Made by a program: the position numbers and the translations under genes. This document shows, piece after piece, positions 1 to 11,608 of a stretch of DNA of 64,000 bases. Each line of letters begins with the position of its first letter. The stretch's first letter is position 1. This DNA is from Oscheius dolichura. Taxonomy: Eukaryota; Nematoda; Chromadorea; Rhabditida; Rhabditidae. The notes below the pieces were generated by a model. It made no database searches. It saw nothing but the letters and a program-made list of their open reading frames with translations, and had not been told where the DNA came from. Location of the stretch: NCBI GenBank assembly GCA_932521035.1, contig OW051493.1, forward strand, positions 9,322,001 to 9,386,000. The letters run 5' to 3'.

Positions 1-976
1 TCATCTAATGGTAAATGTCTGTGACGCGGAGAACGTCACCTGTTGCGGGTTTAGAGAGCTCGTCCGATTCCTCAAAGAATCTTCAGATCAACTGAGTAAA
101 ATCACTTATAAAGCTGAAGAAATAATATTTTTAGCTGAATGGGACCTCTCTCTTCACGATTGGACCACTTTAGGACAGGGATGGTTCGGTCCGACTCAAT
201 TGACCAGATATAGAAATCAGGCAAGCTATTCCCCTAACTATAATGACTCTCGCCTTCTTTATAGGCTTTTGTCTGTTATCTTCGAACACTTCCAGATCTA
301 GGAGTGACCATCAGGTCCTTAGAACTCATCGACGAGCGCAAGCCGTCACCATACATGCTCATTATGAGAGGATCCAAACACCGCGCAATGTACATGTTCC
401 CAGAGTTCAAGGTTCGCTTCCCCTTTGATTTTTAGCAAGAGACGAATTAACTTTTTCTTCTGCCTTTTCAGAACTGTCAGTTCCTATTTGTCCGCTACGA
501 TATCGGAGTAGTTGCCCCGACGTTTGCACACGAAAGGGACCGTTTCTTGAATTTGGAAGAGGTTGACATCGCCGAATCGCACGTCCTGTATAAGACTGAT
601 CTTCTGACGTTTTTGAGCAATGCACCAAGTGAGTTGACAAGAATAAATTGAAAAATGAGAACTACATCTTTTTACAAACGAGGGAAGATAGAAAAGCATC
701 TGCAAAAAATCAAGAAACAGAAAAAGAATGTGAAAGACAAATTTTCAGACCTCAAAAACATCAACATCCTTCTGCCAGCTTCTTGGCGTCGCCGCACCTC
801 CGAATGCTCTTTAGGCTGCTTCAAAAATGAGGATTTTTCTTGTTTTAGGTAAGCTTGCCTATAACGTTCTCCCGATCTACAAAAAGAACAAGGAAAAACT
901 ATTGTCCTTTAGAGCTGATGGCTGGTGTACAGTCACGCGGCTTCTCCCTCAAGTTCAACTTGCCTTCTGTACATAA
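1..976 (+). CDS. 3' part of an unrecognised protein (5' end outside window)
   Basis: Four exons read in one phase: window start-220, 265-411, 472-628 and 849-976, ending in TAA at 974-976. The first intron (221-264, 44 nt) begins with GC rather than GT, in the context CAG|GCAAGC that is typical of GC-AG introns. The others are GT-AG. The last intron is 220 nt. The product is soluble-looking, mixed charged and hydrophobic, with no obvious membrane segment or repeat. Recognisable stretches include FLFVRYDIGVVAPTF and KLAYNVLPIYKKNKEKLL. I do not recognise the family. An ATG lies at 11, but the reading frame may well continue upstream, so the start is unknown. Downstream there are about 2.5 kb before the next gene. 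Confidence 0.6.
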
Positions 977-3475
977 ACGCGTATTTATCTTCAGGTCTTG
1001 TATATATCACAATTGTTACCGGTTGTTTTGTAGTGCTTGTACATATATTCCCCTTGTACATGAAGAATTCTATTTGGAGTTGATATGTCATTGCTTTCAA
1101 GAGAGTTATAGTGGTCAAAGGAGCCCAGTTCAAGCGATATCATAACCAGCATACATCAGCATCGTATTTTTGAATTGCTAGAGTATACTCTCAAAACAAT
1201 AGAGTTTGTCTTGTGGAAGAGTATGGAGAATCCCTTCTCCAAATACAGGGCGTCGAATAACATTACATCATGATGTTTGGCTATCTCCGTTCAAGTTATA
1301 CAGTAAGAAAATCTCACAAATTTCTCGATGACATATGTCTGTTCACTAAACTCTACATATAAAACAATTTATCAAAAAAATGATAGCTTTATACGACGGA
1401 AAGAGCATATTACTAGCATATCCAATGGTTTCCTGGCAACAAACTCGTTGAAGTTGAAAAACGGCGAATTCTTTTTGGAAGTTGTCATTTTACCCGACAA
1501 AGGACTTGCGTTTATTTGCGAAAATCCAACAAAAGTGACCAAACCCTCAAAAAGCGAAAAAAATAACAATTGTGTGGAATATAATCGGGGCCATCTGTTT
1601 TGTGAAACCTGTATATTTCCGCTCCTCCATCTAAACCATTTGCAGACGTACGAAGTTCGACCACAATAAAAGAGTAATAAAATAGTCAAGGACATGTGGT
1701 AATTGTCCCTTCCAGATGTCTTTTTTTTAGACTGATTTGTTGCAAACTGTCTCGTTCGATACAACCATATGTCAGTTTCTACCACTAGTCAGTACACGAG
1801 ACGATTGTTTGGTGTAACGTCTTTCCTTTGTCTGTGATGACTGGCCCCGGGGAACTCACCTTCCCCAACTTCTTTCTTCTTGTTTACGGTTTCACCCCGG
1901 AGGGGGCCAGGTAACCTGTATGTTTGGAGAGTGGAAGAGAGACAGAGTGCCAGTTATCTATTGATCATAGCGGGCGGGGAATCCCCCCTTGGCACGTGTG
2001 ACTATCACGCGCACTATTCAATCGTTCCCTCCCGTTCACCTTCTTCCTCTTATCAAATGTGAGTTTGGTTGACCCCTTGGGGTGAAATGCCTCTCATGAC
2101 GCCCCGACATTTTCGTGTCTTTTCTCTTTTTTTTCTCATGGCAAGCCGCAATCGGCCGCAGCCTCACATATATTTGCATCATCGCATTAGCTCCGGTTTT
2201 CCCATTAGTATCTCCTTTCGTTCTCTTCTTGTAGCAGCCTTTGATGCCTATTTTATTCAAATTTCTCTTCAATCAATGAGAAATAGTTCTTTCCTGTACA
2301 CAAAATTTGCTGCCAGTCAAACAAGAAAGGGCAGCTATTCAAAAGGCAATTTTCCCGCAACTTCTCCCTGAAATGGTTCCTTCGGAAAATTTTCCAAAAT
2401 GGCAAATTTCCTTTTTTACTCTTTTTCCCTTCCCTCTGCCTCCAAATATTGCTGCTGTTCCAAATAATTTGCATAGCTTCTGTTTTTGGAATGATTTTCC
2501 CACAAAAAACTGATTGTATGCTTCTATTTCTGATGAAAACAAATGCCGCACAAGTTAACAGCTGCTTGAGGTCAAAACGCGGCCAAGCAGCATCTCGAGC
2601 TATTCCGTCATGCGTTTGATTTTTTCTTCTGCAATTTATTAGAAAGCAATCATTTTTTGTGGTCAGCTAGACCTGTAGAGTTTCTTTGGCTAATTGTTGT
2701 ACATTTGGATATAAAACTAGATTGTTTAGTTTGATTTACTACCAGTCTGTGCTACTTTGTAGTGTGAAAAGCCGTGTTTCACTCAAATCTCATTATTAGT
2801 CGCTTGCTGATGATTTCCTTTGAAAACATATTAATTCTCTTTCACGTGCGTCCTGTTTCCGCGTATCTGATTATTCTAATTGTTATTCCCTTTGTGAGAT
2901 TAGTGTCAGTGCTACATTCGGTAATTTCCCAAAAATCCTACAAATTCTTCTGGAAATCATTGTCTTGTTACGTTCTTACTCAGTTGAGTGTTCTCACCGT
3001 ATACGACAAAGTGTTATGTATGATCAAATATTTTGGGAAATCCCCGACATTTTATCGAAACGCTGCGATGGCCCGGTCATTTTTCGTCATTCGAAGAACC
3101 TAACGTGAAACCTTTCGGTGCTGTCTTGTATCTTCGACCTGTTTTGTCACGAGGTTTCTGTCGCAGCAGTTGGCAGTTACCCTCGTCAGTGCACGTGCTG
3201 TTTATCTAGGACTTTCGCAACGTAGAGCTGCTGTTTTTAGAGGTGGTAGCCAGCAAATACCTAATTCCATACCAATAGGATGGTTTTGTTATTCTTTGAC
3301 TTGGCTAAGCCTAAACCTGCGCGCTGATAAGATATCAAAAAAAAGTGAACACTTTACACCAACTTTTTGTAACTATATATCCGTTTGTTTAGCATGTTTG
3401 TCTCAGATCTTTGTCACACAATAATTATACATTCCTTATCTTTTATTTTTAGAATTCGTCTTGCTCCGAGTTTGT
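977..3475. other. Intergenic, AT-rich
   Basis: No coding frame here shows family motifs together with plausible splice sites. Open frames exist, for example around 1328-1669 and 2774-3103, but they are low in complexity and unsupported. None of the palindromic repeat families of the 12-51 kb zone is seen. The last part should contain the promoter of the ZYG-11-type gene. Confidence 0.5.
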
Positions 3476-6456
3476 ATGGCAAACGGCGACTCTCCTTCGC
3501 TGTCTAAAATATGTGCGCTACACTTTGCCTCTATTATAGGAAATGGTAAGTTCTGATTTTTTGTTCATAAGGATGCTTGCAAGGATATATGTAATATTAT
3601 TGTGAAAACCAATTGGGCTGCAATTAATTGATGTAGAAAACGGATTTTGCAGGTCGCGTGCCGCCAATTGACACATCTTTACCTCCACATATTGGGGATG
3701 ATATCTTGAAAGCCCTGCATCAACTTTCCCTTCTCAACGAAAAAAGTCTAGACGCTTTTACAAAAACCCCACTAGCTATTACTAAAGTAAGTGTAAGCAT
3801 TTTCTTGACATATTTTCTGTTATTTTAAGTTTGACTCATCCGGTACTGATTTGTTCACTGTTTCATCATTGGTTGGTTTGCAAAAGTACAAAGAACTTGT
3901 GTCTATCAACCTTGCAACCTACGATAAAAAAGGTTGGCTTATAAGGATCGTTTATTGACATCTGTTTCAGATTCGAGTCCTTTCAAAACTATCAGCATCC
4001 ATCAGTTCGTCACAAATTGTCTAAGCGAAGAATCCCGAGAAACACTTCGACATTTAAATCTCTCTGGATCCAGCAGAATCCACAGCGTTCGAGGGGTAGA
4101 ATTAACGATTCTTGTAATGCTATTGTTATATTTTAGCTTGCAAAATTACCACACTTGGAAAGTCTATGCATATCCCGAAGACCAGTATGTTCCAAATGGA
4201 TGCTTAATGCAATGCATTTCATACCAGTAAGCTTAAAGTGCATCGATATTTCGGATACCGCTATATCAAACTTGTTGTGGCTAGAAAACCTACCGTAAGG
4301 GAGTCGGTAATTTATTGAAAAGTACCTTCTTTAGAAACTTAGAAGTTCTTATAATGCACAATGTGCTGATTAGAAAGGGTGATACCGAGGATGATTTGCT
4401 TTCTATTAAAAATCTCCGTGTATTAGACATCTCCAAAAAGATAGCTGACTATGTTCATGACACGTAAGCTCGTTTGAAGAATTTTCATTTTGTGCTTATT
4501 CAGAATGGATCCTGTTGTGGATGTCTCGGCCGTTTTTATTGATACTTTAAAATACAGCGTTATCTCGCCGTGGCCGAAATTGAGAAGAGTGGATATGTCT
4601 GGGAACGCTTTAGCCGCATTTGGGTTGGACCAAGCTATACAAGTGGTTGATACTCTCATCGCGAAGTGCCCGGAAATATCATGTATCTCAGTTCTTGGTT
4701 GGTCTTTATTTTGACTGAACTAGTTGGTTTTAGCAACTCCGCTTGATCTCTATACTTTTCCCCCAGGTGAAATCAAAAATGTGCGAATTGTAAACTGTAG
4801 CACAAGAGTAAGCGCTTTGGACGCATTAGAATATTATGGGAATACGGAAAGAGATGTTTATGCCAGTCATGCTCTTCATGCTGTTTACTATTGCTTACAG
4901 AGTTCCTACGATGAGTATTCTGCCAATGAAGTAATACAGTTAGGTTTGTAATCTGTTCATGTTTAGGTTGTACGATGTGCTGGTCTAGTTTGCACATCGA
5001 TGAAGCGTCATCTTCATAATATAGGCGTCCAAATGGCCGGGAGTGCGTGCCTTTATCATCTCTGCAAGTACGTCAACCTATCTGATTAAACTTTTATTTT
5101 CAGAATGAAGAGAATACGACGTTTGACTTCCGCTCTTGTACAAGATTGCATGAATCGTTGTTTGGATGCAGCAGAGCATTGGAGACAAATGGTACAATTA
5201 CAGAAAAATGTCTGGTTAACTATTTGTAATGATTATCTACTGCAACTTCCCGGCGTCAATTTTTATAGGACCTGTAAGGTAGCTTTGGAAAGTATGCTAA
5301 CAAGCAGAGATTCTTCTGTTGCCAGGCAAGTAGCTATATAATATGTTATTAAGAAGTTTATAGAATGACAATAGCAATTGTATCCATTGTCACGCCAAAA
5401 ATGAGACCACCTGAAGCCCGAGAGCTAACTGGAGACGAACGTTATGTTAAATTTTTGGTTGGAATGTTGGATGAAAGTCTAAGTGGGTTTTTATCATGTA
5501 TTTTATTTTCATTCTAGCTGCAGGGCATCTAAACAGTACACCTGGTCCGCGTCCAGAAACTTCATTATTTACTTTGAAATTCACGCTAAGCGCTTTGTGG
5601 AATCTTACAGGTAAGCGAAAGTGTTAACCATTTTTTTGCTTGTCTGATATTCGTACTGATCTTTATACTTTTTGATTTTTAGACGAATCTTGTAAAACGT
5701 GTGAAGTATTTCACAAGTCTGGAGGAATTGAAACCTGCTTCAACCTTTTAAAAAATTTCGATGATCACTATAACATTCAAACCAAAGTCCTTGGAATCTT
5801 AAATAATATTGCTGAAGTGGAGGAATTGAGGCTTTTATTGGCAAGTAATAAGGACTACATACAAATTCTATGGTATATCCAATGTTATTGTAGATGTTTT
5901 CCTTTTGCAGCTCATGCTTAGGTGGAGATTTTCTGAAACGCGATGATAATGGACGTAACCGCGTTGTTGAGCGTAGTTATTTTGCTGCTGGCGTTCTGGC
6001 CAACCTATTGGCACGTTCAAGCATTTCTAACGAAGAAAACAGGGAAATCGCTGATGAAATCGACAGTTGTCTTCGAGCAGCGGTTTCTAATTGGCCTCAA
6101 CTGCAAGGAGCTATGGTCTCATACAGGTGCCCTGTTGGATGTTGTTACCATTCATTATTTTAGGTCATTCTCACCTTTCGCTCGTATTTTAGAAGGGACC
6201 GACTCAGATGGTGCACGTATGTGGTGCTTATGGGGAATACTACACGTCCTATCGAACAAGGAGAAACCAAATGGATTGCCGTAAGTGACTTTTAAAAAAA
6301 CGTGAACAATGCTCCAGATATCCCCTAATGCTGAAAGAATCTGCAATTCCCGAGTTTTGTGAAAAACTAATTCAATGCAGTGATGTTGTTATCCATGGAT
6401 TAGCGGAGCAGATATTAACTCTAGTTCACCAAGACTTCTCCGTCATTTCCTTATAA
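3476..6456 (+). CDS. ZYG-11 family leucine-rich/armadillo protein (Cullin-2 substrate receptor)
   Basis: Multi-exon gene running from ATG 3476 to TAA 6454-6456 with many short introns. The N-terminal third has degenerate leucine-rich repeats ([52 protein letters not shown]). The C-terminal half is helical, armadillo-like, with [17 protein letters not shown] and a tail typical of ZYG11/ZER1 proteins ([17 protein letters not shown]). In known members this architecture serves as the substrate-binding subunit of CRL2 E3 ligases, reading N-terminal glycine degrons and driving cell-cycle protein turnover. The early [13 protein letters not shown] segment fits the N-terminal Cullin-2/elongin-binding region, but I cannot confirm a VHL box by eye. 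Nematodes carry expanded ZYG-11-like families, so orthology to zyg-11 itself is not claimed. It is convergent with the tetraspanin gene 350 bp downstream. Confidence 0.82.
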
Positions 6457-6805
6457 CTAGTTTGTATAATATTTCATTGTTATCACTTTTTATTACGGGT
6501 GTATTTCTTTCTTTTTTTTGCTCATTGGAAGGGCCCCCGAGTATCATGCTACGGGTTACTCGTCTCTCAATCATAATAGTCAAATATTTTTTGTCCACGG
6601 GCCCAGCCCATGCATGCCTTCCTTCGTATCTCAAAAGTTAGTTTATTGTTGAACACTGTGGGTACATAACCTCGTGTATTATTACGTCTGGTCAATTGCT
6701 ACTTCTAAAACTGTATATTATATATTATTGTTACTGAAAACGAGGAATAAAATGTTTTATATTTCATAAATCTGTATAACGTCGTAACTAGCTTACATGA
6801 TGTTT

Positions 6806-7856
6806 CTACTCTTCTTCCTCATAACTTAGATGGTACGCTCTATACCCAGCCAGGAAGCTGGCAACGATCTCCACAACGAGAACACCCATTGAAGCTACTG
6901 CCAGATATTGTGTATCCTGGGCGATCCTATCGCGTATCTGCTTTTCACATCCCTATGAATTGTTTGGCATCGTCACAACGACTAACTATGTTGTAGTTTT
7001 TGACGAAACAGTTGATACTTTTCATAGAGGAGTCGCTTTTCGAATATTTTCCCCAGTCAGCGTAATTTTTATCACCGCAACAGTTGAACTGAAGGGAAAG
7101 TTCTTTGTAATAGATAGTCGGAGCCACTATAACTTACAATTTTCTGGGTATGAAGCCAAAACTGAGACTGATCGTCATTTCCCGGATTTCCACCGTTACT
7201 ATCCATTCTGAAAATGTTTGGATATCTTTGGGGAGAACAGTTGTACTAACACAGTAATTACGGCATTTATACTGTTTTGTAAGGTTTCCTGGTCAGCAAG
7301 GACTTTTACCGAATCGGAATATTGGAAGCCAAGCAAGCCGGTAATCAACTGTACGACGATCATTAAAGCAATTACAGCACAATACTGAAATGGAAAATAT
7401 TTTGTGTTTATCACGTTCCGTTTAGAAAAAAAGGCCTGAATTTACGACCTGTTCCGTGCTGGGGAAATCGTAAAAGCCTCTGTCTTTCTCTCAAACGCAG
7501 AGCTTCGATTAGAGGGCTCGGCAGCGACCGATAACTCACTGTTTTCAGGAGGAACTTATTCTTTCTCAGTGTGGCGATTAGAGCAAGAAAGAAGGACAGC
7601 ATTAAGACACAGGCAGCTGCTGTGAACAGGCCAAAAACAATATCCAAACGGCCCAATTCAAGGAAATCATCGTCCTTCTTGGCATAGGTTACGAATGTTC
7701 CAAAACCGCGACCAAATCGGAGTATAAAGCCACCGACCATAAGGCCGGCTCCTACAGCCTAAAGTTAGAGAGGGTTGACAGTACAGCGAGAGAGAGATGT
7801 ACCGCTGTGAAGAAGGACGTCAAGAGGAAGATGTTGTCCTGTTGACCGAGAGGCAT
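6806..7856 (-). CDS. Tetraspanin
   Basis: Read right to left from ATG 7856 to TAG 6806. TM1 is split between a short first exon (MPLGQQDNIFLL..) and the second (AVGAGLMVGGFILRF). TM2 is VFGLFTAAACVLMLSFFLALI, then TM3 VIALMIVVQLITGLLGF. A large extracellular loop carries the diagnostic CCG motif (FNCCGDKNYADWG), followed by an INCF and a GC pair that supply the remaining loop cysteines. TM4 is MGVLVVEIVASFLAGY and the tail is acidic (SYEEEE). Tetraspanins organise membrane microdomains and bind integrins, Ig proteins and signalling receptors. The exact boundaries of the intron before FWLHTQK are uncertain, because several in-phase donors exist near 7,250-7,270. The other joins are phase-consistent. 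Confidence 0.85.
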
Positions 7857-8162
7857 GGTTGACTACCTAAAAAAAACAGAGAGACAGAGCCAAGCAGGCA
7901 ATAATAAGTAAATAGAACAAAAAAAAATAAACAGAAGGAAAAAGCTCGGTAGTCGATCTTTCGTCCGGCTACGGCTATCGAATGACAGTTAATTGCCTTT
8001 TTACTGCTGATAACTCCAGCTCTACGCCACGCGGGCGTGTTGCCTGTAAAAGCTCATTTTCTCCTTGTGAAAAAAAGGATATCAAGCAGTTTTTATGAAT
8101 AATATATATGTAAATAGGCATAGAAATGTTATAATTAGAAACAAATAGTGTTCAAATGAAAA

Positions 8163-8792
8163 ATGAGCAGACTGCGGTGCATTGTTTGTCGCCATCAGAA
8201 GGTAGAAATCCTGGATAAAGAGGGAAACGTCTATTCAGCTTTAGTTCACCAAAATAAGGTAAAAACGACTTCACACGAACAAATCACAACAGTAATGATA
8301 ATTTCCCGACATGGGACGAGCCGTGCCTGGCTTTAGCATGCAAATAACTAGAATCTTGAGAAGTTTCGTTGTATGCAATGACTAGGTTGGCATCAGAGAA
8401 CACTTCTACATGAAATATTGCGAATAATTTTCACGATTTTATGGCACAGTTATCTCCACATTTCCAGCTTGTTGTAAAAGTGGCAGTGCCCTTTTCAGCA
8501 AAAAGACAACAAAGATCTCCTGAATTCCTCAATAACCAACAAGAAAAATATTCAGAATATTTGGTCACTTCAAAATGCAATCAAATTCTTATCTGGAGTA
8601 CTTTTATTGCTATTTTTGGAGAGAGCAGCAGCACATGGTTGTTGTCATTTTGTGGACAGCGGATTGCACGATTCCTTCGAACCTGGCTTGCCGCAGAGAC
8701 ACGATGGAACCATGGGATTTTTTTCTTGCCCATCTCTTTTTGGGTCGGCGCATTTTGCCAGACACCTTCATTTATTCATGAGGAACTGAATT
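8163..8792 (+). CDS. Possible small gene, unknown function
   Basis: A coding-like first exon starts at ATG 8163 (MSRLRCIVCRHQKVEILDKE..) and ends at a GTAAAA donor near 8260. A second coding-like stretch from about 8499 to 8792 contains a hydrophobic run (IKFLSGVLLLLFLERAAAHG) followed by CCHFVDSGLHDSFEPG and a stop. How the pieces are joined is unclear: a middle exon near 8385-8450 is possible, and another frame is also open over the last part. I do not recognise the product. It is divergently placed from the tetraspanin gene. Confidence 0.35.
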
Positions 8793-8869
8793 CATGAGGA
8801 TTTCTCTCTGTAAATGGGATGGTTTATTCAAGTAACAATGAGAAATCTCAGCGAGATAGATCAAGGAAA

Positions 8870-8881
8870 GGGGGGGGGGGG
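8870..8881 (+). repeat. Poly-G tract, 12 G
   Basis: Uninterrupted run of 12 G on the plus strand, directly next to the stop codon of the F-box-like gene on the opposite strand. Such runs are length-unstable and can form G-quadruplexes. Confidence 0.9.
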
Positions 8882-9579
8882 TTATTCTTCTCTTGGCTCT
8901 TCTTGATAGATTTGCCCAATGAATTGGACAATATTACAGAATTTCTCCTTGATTTCTTCTAAAAATTCGCATTCCTTTACAGATTCGTAAAATGACGAAT
9001 AATTCCATGGTGTTACGGGATAGATACTTTCAATCAAATCGATTAGCTGCGAAATTAACTGCTTCTTTGATAGGATCATCTGGGTGGTGTAGGGGACCGC
9101 TGTGGCCCAACGAAACCATTCACGTCTGACTATATAAAACATCCGCCATTGTCTTGCACTATTATCCACAATCCATATATTGTATTTTGCCTGTTGAAAT
9201 AAAATAATACATGGGTGCAGGAGATTTTTTTGGAAGCTGTCGACTTCACTCGATCTTGAACTTCAAAAGTACTTCATAAAAATGATATGAGCAGAAGTAT
9301 TCCCCGTACCATACAAAATTTGAGAATAAAAATAGAATAACTACTGACAGATTCTTTCTGTTTTCCAAGTGTGTTCAAAACAGCCGTAAAGCCTCCAAAA
9401 TATACGGCCTCCTTTGGCATCCGAGGAGTCCACTGGAATGGAATCGATGAGGAATGAAATAGGACGTGGTAAGAGGCCCTATGCCTCTGGGATAAGGATA
9501 GAATCTGGAAAGGTGTCACGTTTTTAATTATTTGAAGTCTCATCTCCGAGGGCAATCCAGGAAATTGACGAAACCACAT
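8882..9579 (-). CDS. F-box-like protein
   Basis: Two exons, 9579-9310 and 9190-8882, 192 aa. The start is the ATG at 9579; a longer in-frame extension lacks an ATG. The N-terminus (FPGLPSEMRLQIIKNVTPFQIL) matches the helix-1/helix-2 pattern of F-box motifs (LP-E---I----). The rest resembles the short, divergent substrate-side regions of nematode F-box proteins (RQWRMFYIVRREWFRW..). F-box proteins bind SKP1-like adaptors and recruit targets to SCF ubiquitin ligases. No known C-terminal domain is recognised, so the target is unknown. Only the first half of the motif is convincing. Confidence 0.6.
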
Positions 9580-9808
9580 TACGTCAAAAATTAAAGTAAT
9601 CGACAAGCAGACTAGGCGCACTTGGAGAAAGGACGAAATAGGGAGGGGACGCACCTAGAAATTCTCAAAGCGGTGTGGTCCTATAATCCCGCTTAGCTCC
9701 TGTAGAGCTATACCAATGCAAAATGCTGATTGTAAATATCGGAAAAACGATTAGAATAATCGACGGGAATGGTTATGAAATACTTGAGAAGCGGTGAGAA
9801 GAATCGAT

Positions 9809-10433
9809 TTATTTTTGCGTTGCCATCGTGATCTCCGTCTTGTTTGTTATTAGTTCTGCTGGTTGATCTTGTTGTGGTATGTGGACCTGATTCTTGGCGA
9901 ATTTGCGCTTCTTTGCAGGAGACTTTTTCTCTGGGACATACGCGATGAAATTTGTTAGCTGCAAAAGGTTAGCATTATTCAAAAAGAGAGCTTACAATAT
10001 CATTCCATTTTTCAACAGCATCGCCATCCCCATCGTGACTTCCTGGTTGTATTAGCAAAACTGAGCAGACGTAGGAAAAGTCTTTTTTGATGTCTTGGTT
10101 CAGCATCAGAAACTTCATGAAATTTTCTTTTGAAAATGAGCGCGGGACCTGCGTTTTTTGTCGTAATCTGTATGAAAATGATGAAAATAAAGTATGATAA
10201 TGACTAAACCTCTAATTACTGCACACACCAAAGGTGCTAGAGTCCATTTGAAGTTCTTCTCTCTTAGTGTTGAATAATCAATATGAAATTAAGAAACCAA
10301 CTATGGCGTTAGCTAGATCTACACCAGAAAGAAACTGTTGAGCTCCATGAGGTCCTTGAGGAGTCTGGGTTTCTTTTACAGAAGAGGTAGGCTTATTCTT
10401 ACAGCAATCACAACTTGAATTACAGCTCGACAT
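9809..10433 (-). CDS. Unrecognised cysteine- and lysine-containing protein
   Basis: From ATG 10433 (MSSCNSSCDCCKNKPTSS..) through short exons to TAA 9809-9811. Internal pieces include TQVPRSFSKENFMKFLMLNQDIKK and SYVCSVLLIQPGSHDGDGD. The last exon is basic, with a likely nuclear-localisation cluster (KKSPAKKRKFAKN). Splicing between the first and third exon (10,150-10,290) is not certain. No family is recognised. Confidence 0.45.
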
Positions 10434-10739
10434 CAGTATATAGCTACAGTTACTGAAAAACAATGATACATGATGAATATGACAAAAAAGGAAAGCAAAC
10501 TCAACATCAAATGACAGTTGAATCTGATATAAGAAGAATAAATTCCAAAAACGTAGTCCTAAAAACGGGATGCAATACAGTACTTTGGGAAAGCAATGCT
10601 TCGTTGCAGGACCCCAAGGATAACCCGAAAACAAAAGGAATGAACAATTCAATTCTCACACATTTTCAGGTTACAACGGGGACAGAATAAATGCCTAACA
10701 AGAAACATCTCTAGATGATCCAGATCAAGAAAAGGAAGA

Positions 10740-11138
10740 AATAATAATGAGCCGGTATTTGCTTTCTATTTTTATTTGATAATTCATTTTTTAGGAAATA
10801 CTATAAAAACATTCTCACCCGTAATTTTGAAGCTCTGAATGTGAAAAATGGAAAGCATATCAACCTGAATGGCTTGTAAGGTTGCCCTATCCCACATCTA
10901 ATTTCATCTAATGTCGAAGGAAAATCAGAGTCTGCGTTCAAAGCTTATATATCCCTATTCACGTGTCATCTTCGAGTGTGAAACTGATGATAACAATCCA
11001 TTTAATAACGGAATTTTCCGGGAAGGGTTGAACCGTCAGCATGTTGTAACTCAAATAAGAATTAATCGTCTAAATAGGAAAGAAGATAGGCCCCTTAATT
11101 TAAAAAAAAACGGTTCAGGTTATAAATCATCTTTATGA
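10740..11138 (+). CDS. Possible exons of an unrecognised small gene
   Basis: An exon-like piece encoding KYYKNILTRNFEALNVKNGKH, bordered by TTTTTTAG and GTAAGG, is followed by a coding-like stretch to about 11,138 (YPYSRVIFECETDDNN..). A further open frame at 10,463-10,690 may belong to it. I could not find a fully phase-consistent model. Confidence 0.25.
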
Positions 11139-11608
11139 CTTGGGGAACAAAATAACAGATGCTGTTTCAACAAGCAGGAGCTGGTAAAGAAACGTAAGCG
11201 AATTATTAATCAGAAAACAGTATTTATTGCAATTGTAAAATAAGGATGAATTAACGAACTGAAGGAAACCAGCTAGGATAATCAATAACAAGGGGATTAT
11301 GATGTACTTCTGAGAGTAATTAAACTATACAAAAGAAGAAAAGTGAAGTTGGATAGGCAATAAAACAATAACAAATGCTTTCGCTCGATCCTTCTTCTTC
11401 TCACATAGAATTATAGAGATAACCCGTCAAATAAATTGGATAGACAAGGAGAATACGACCGCGGTGTGTACGAGGCCAATATCTACAATGATACTGCTAA
11501 TCAGAGTTTCGGTGCTGCTCCTCTTCCCCCAAATACAAAGATACTCTTTTATATCTGCTTTTATTTGTATTTCTCTTTGCTCAACAAAAGAAAAGAATAC
11601 AAAACGGG

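Noticed and set aside
2774-3103. 109-codon hydrophobic open frame
   Set aside because: AT-rich, biased composition, no homologous motif and no splice signals.
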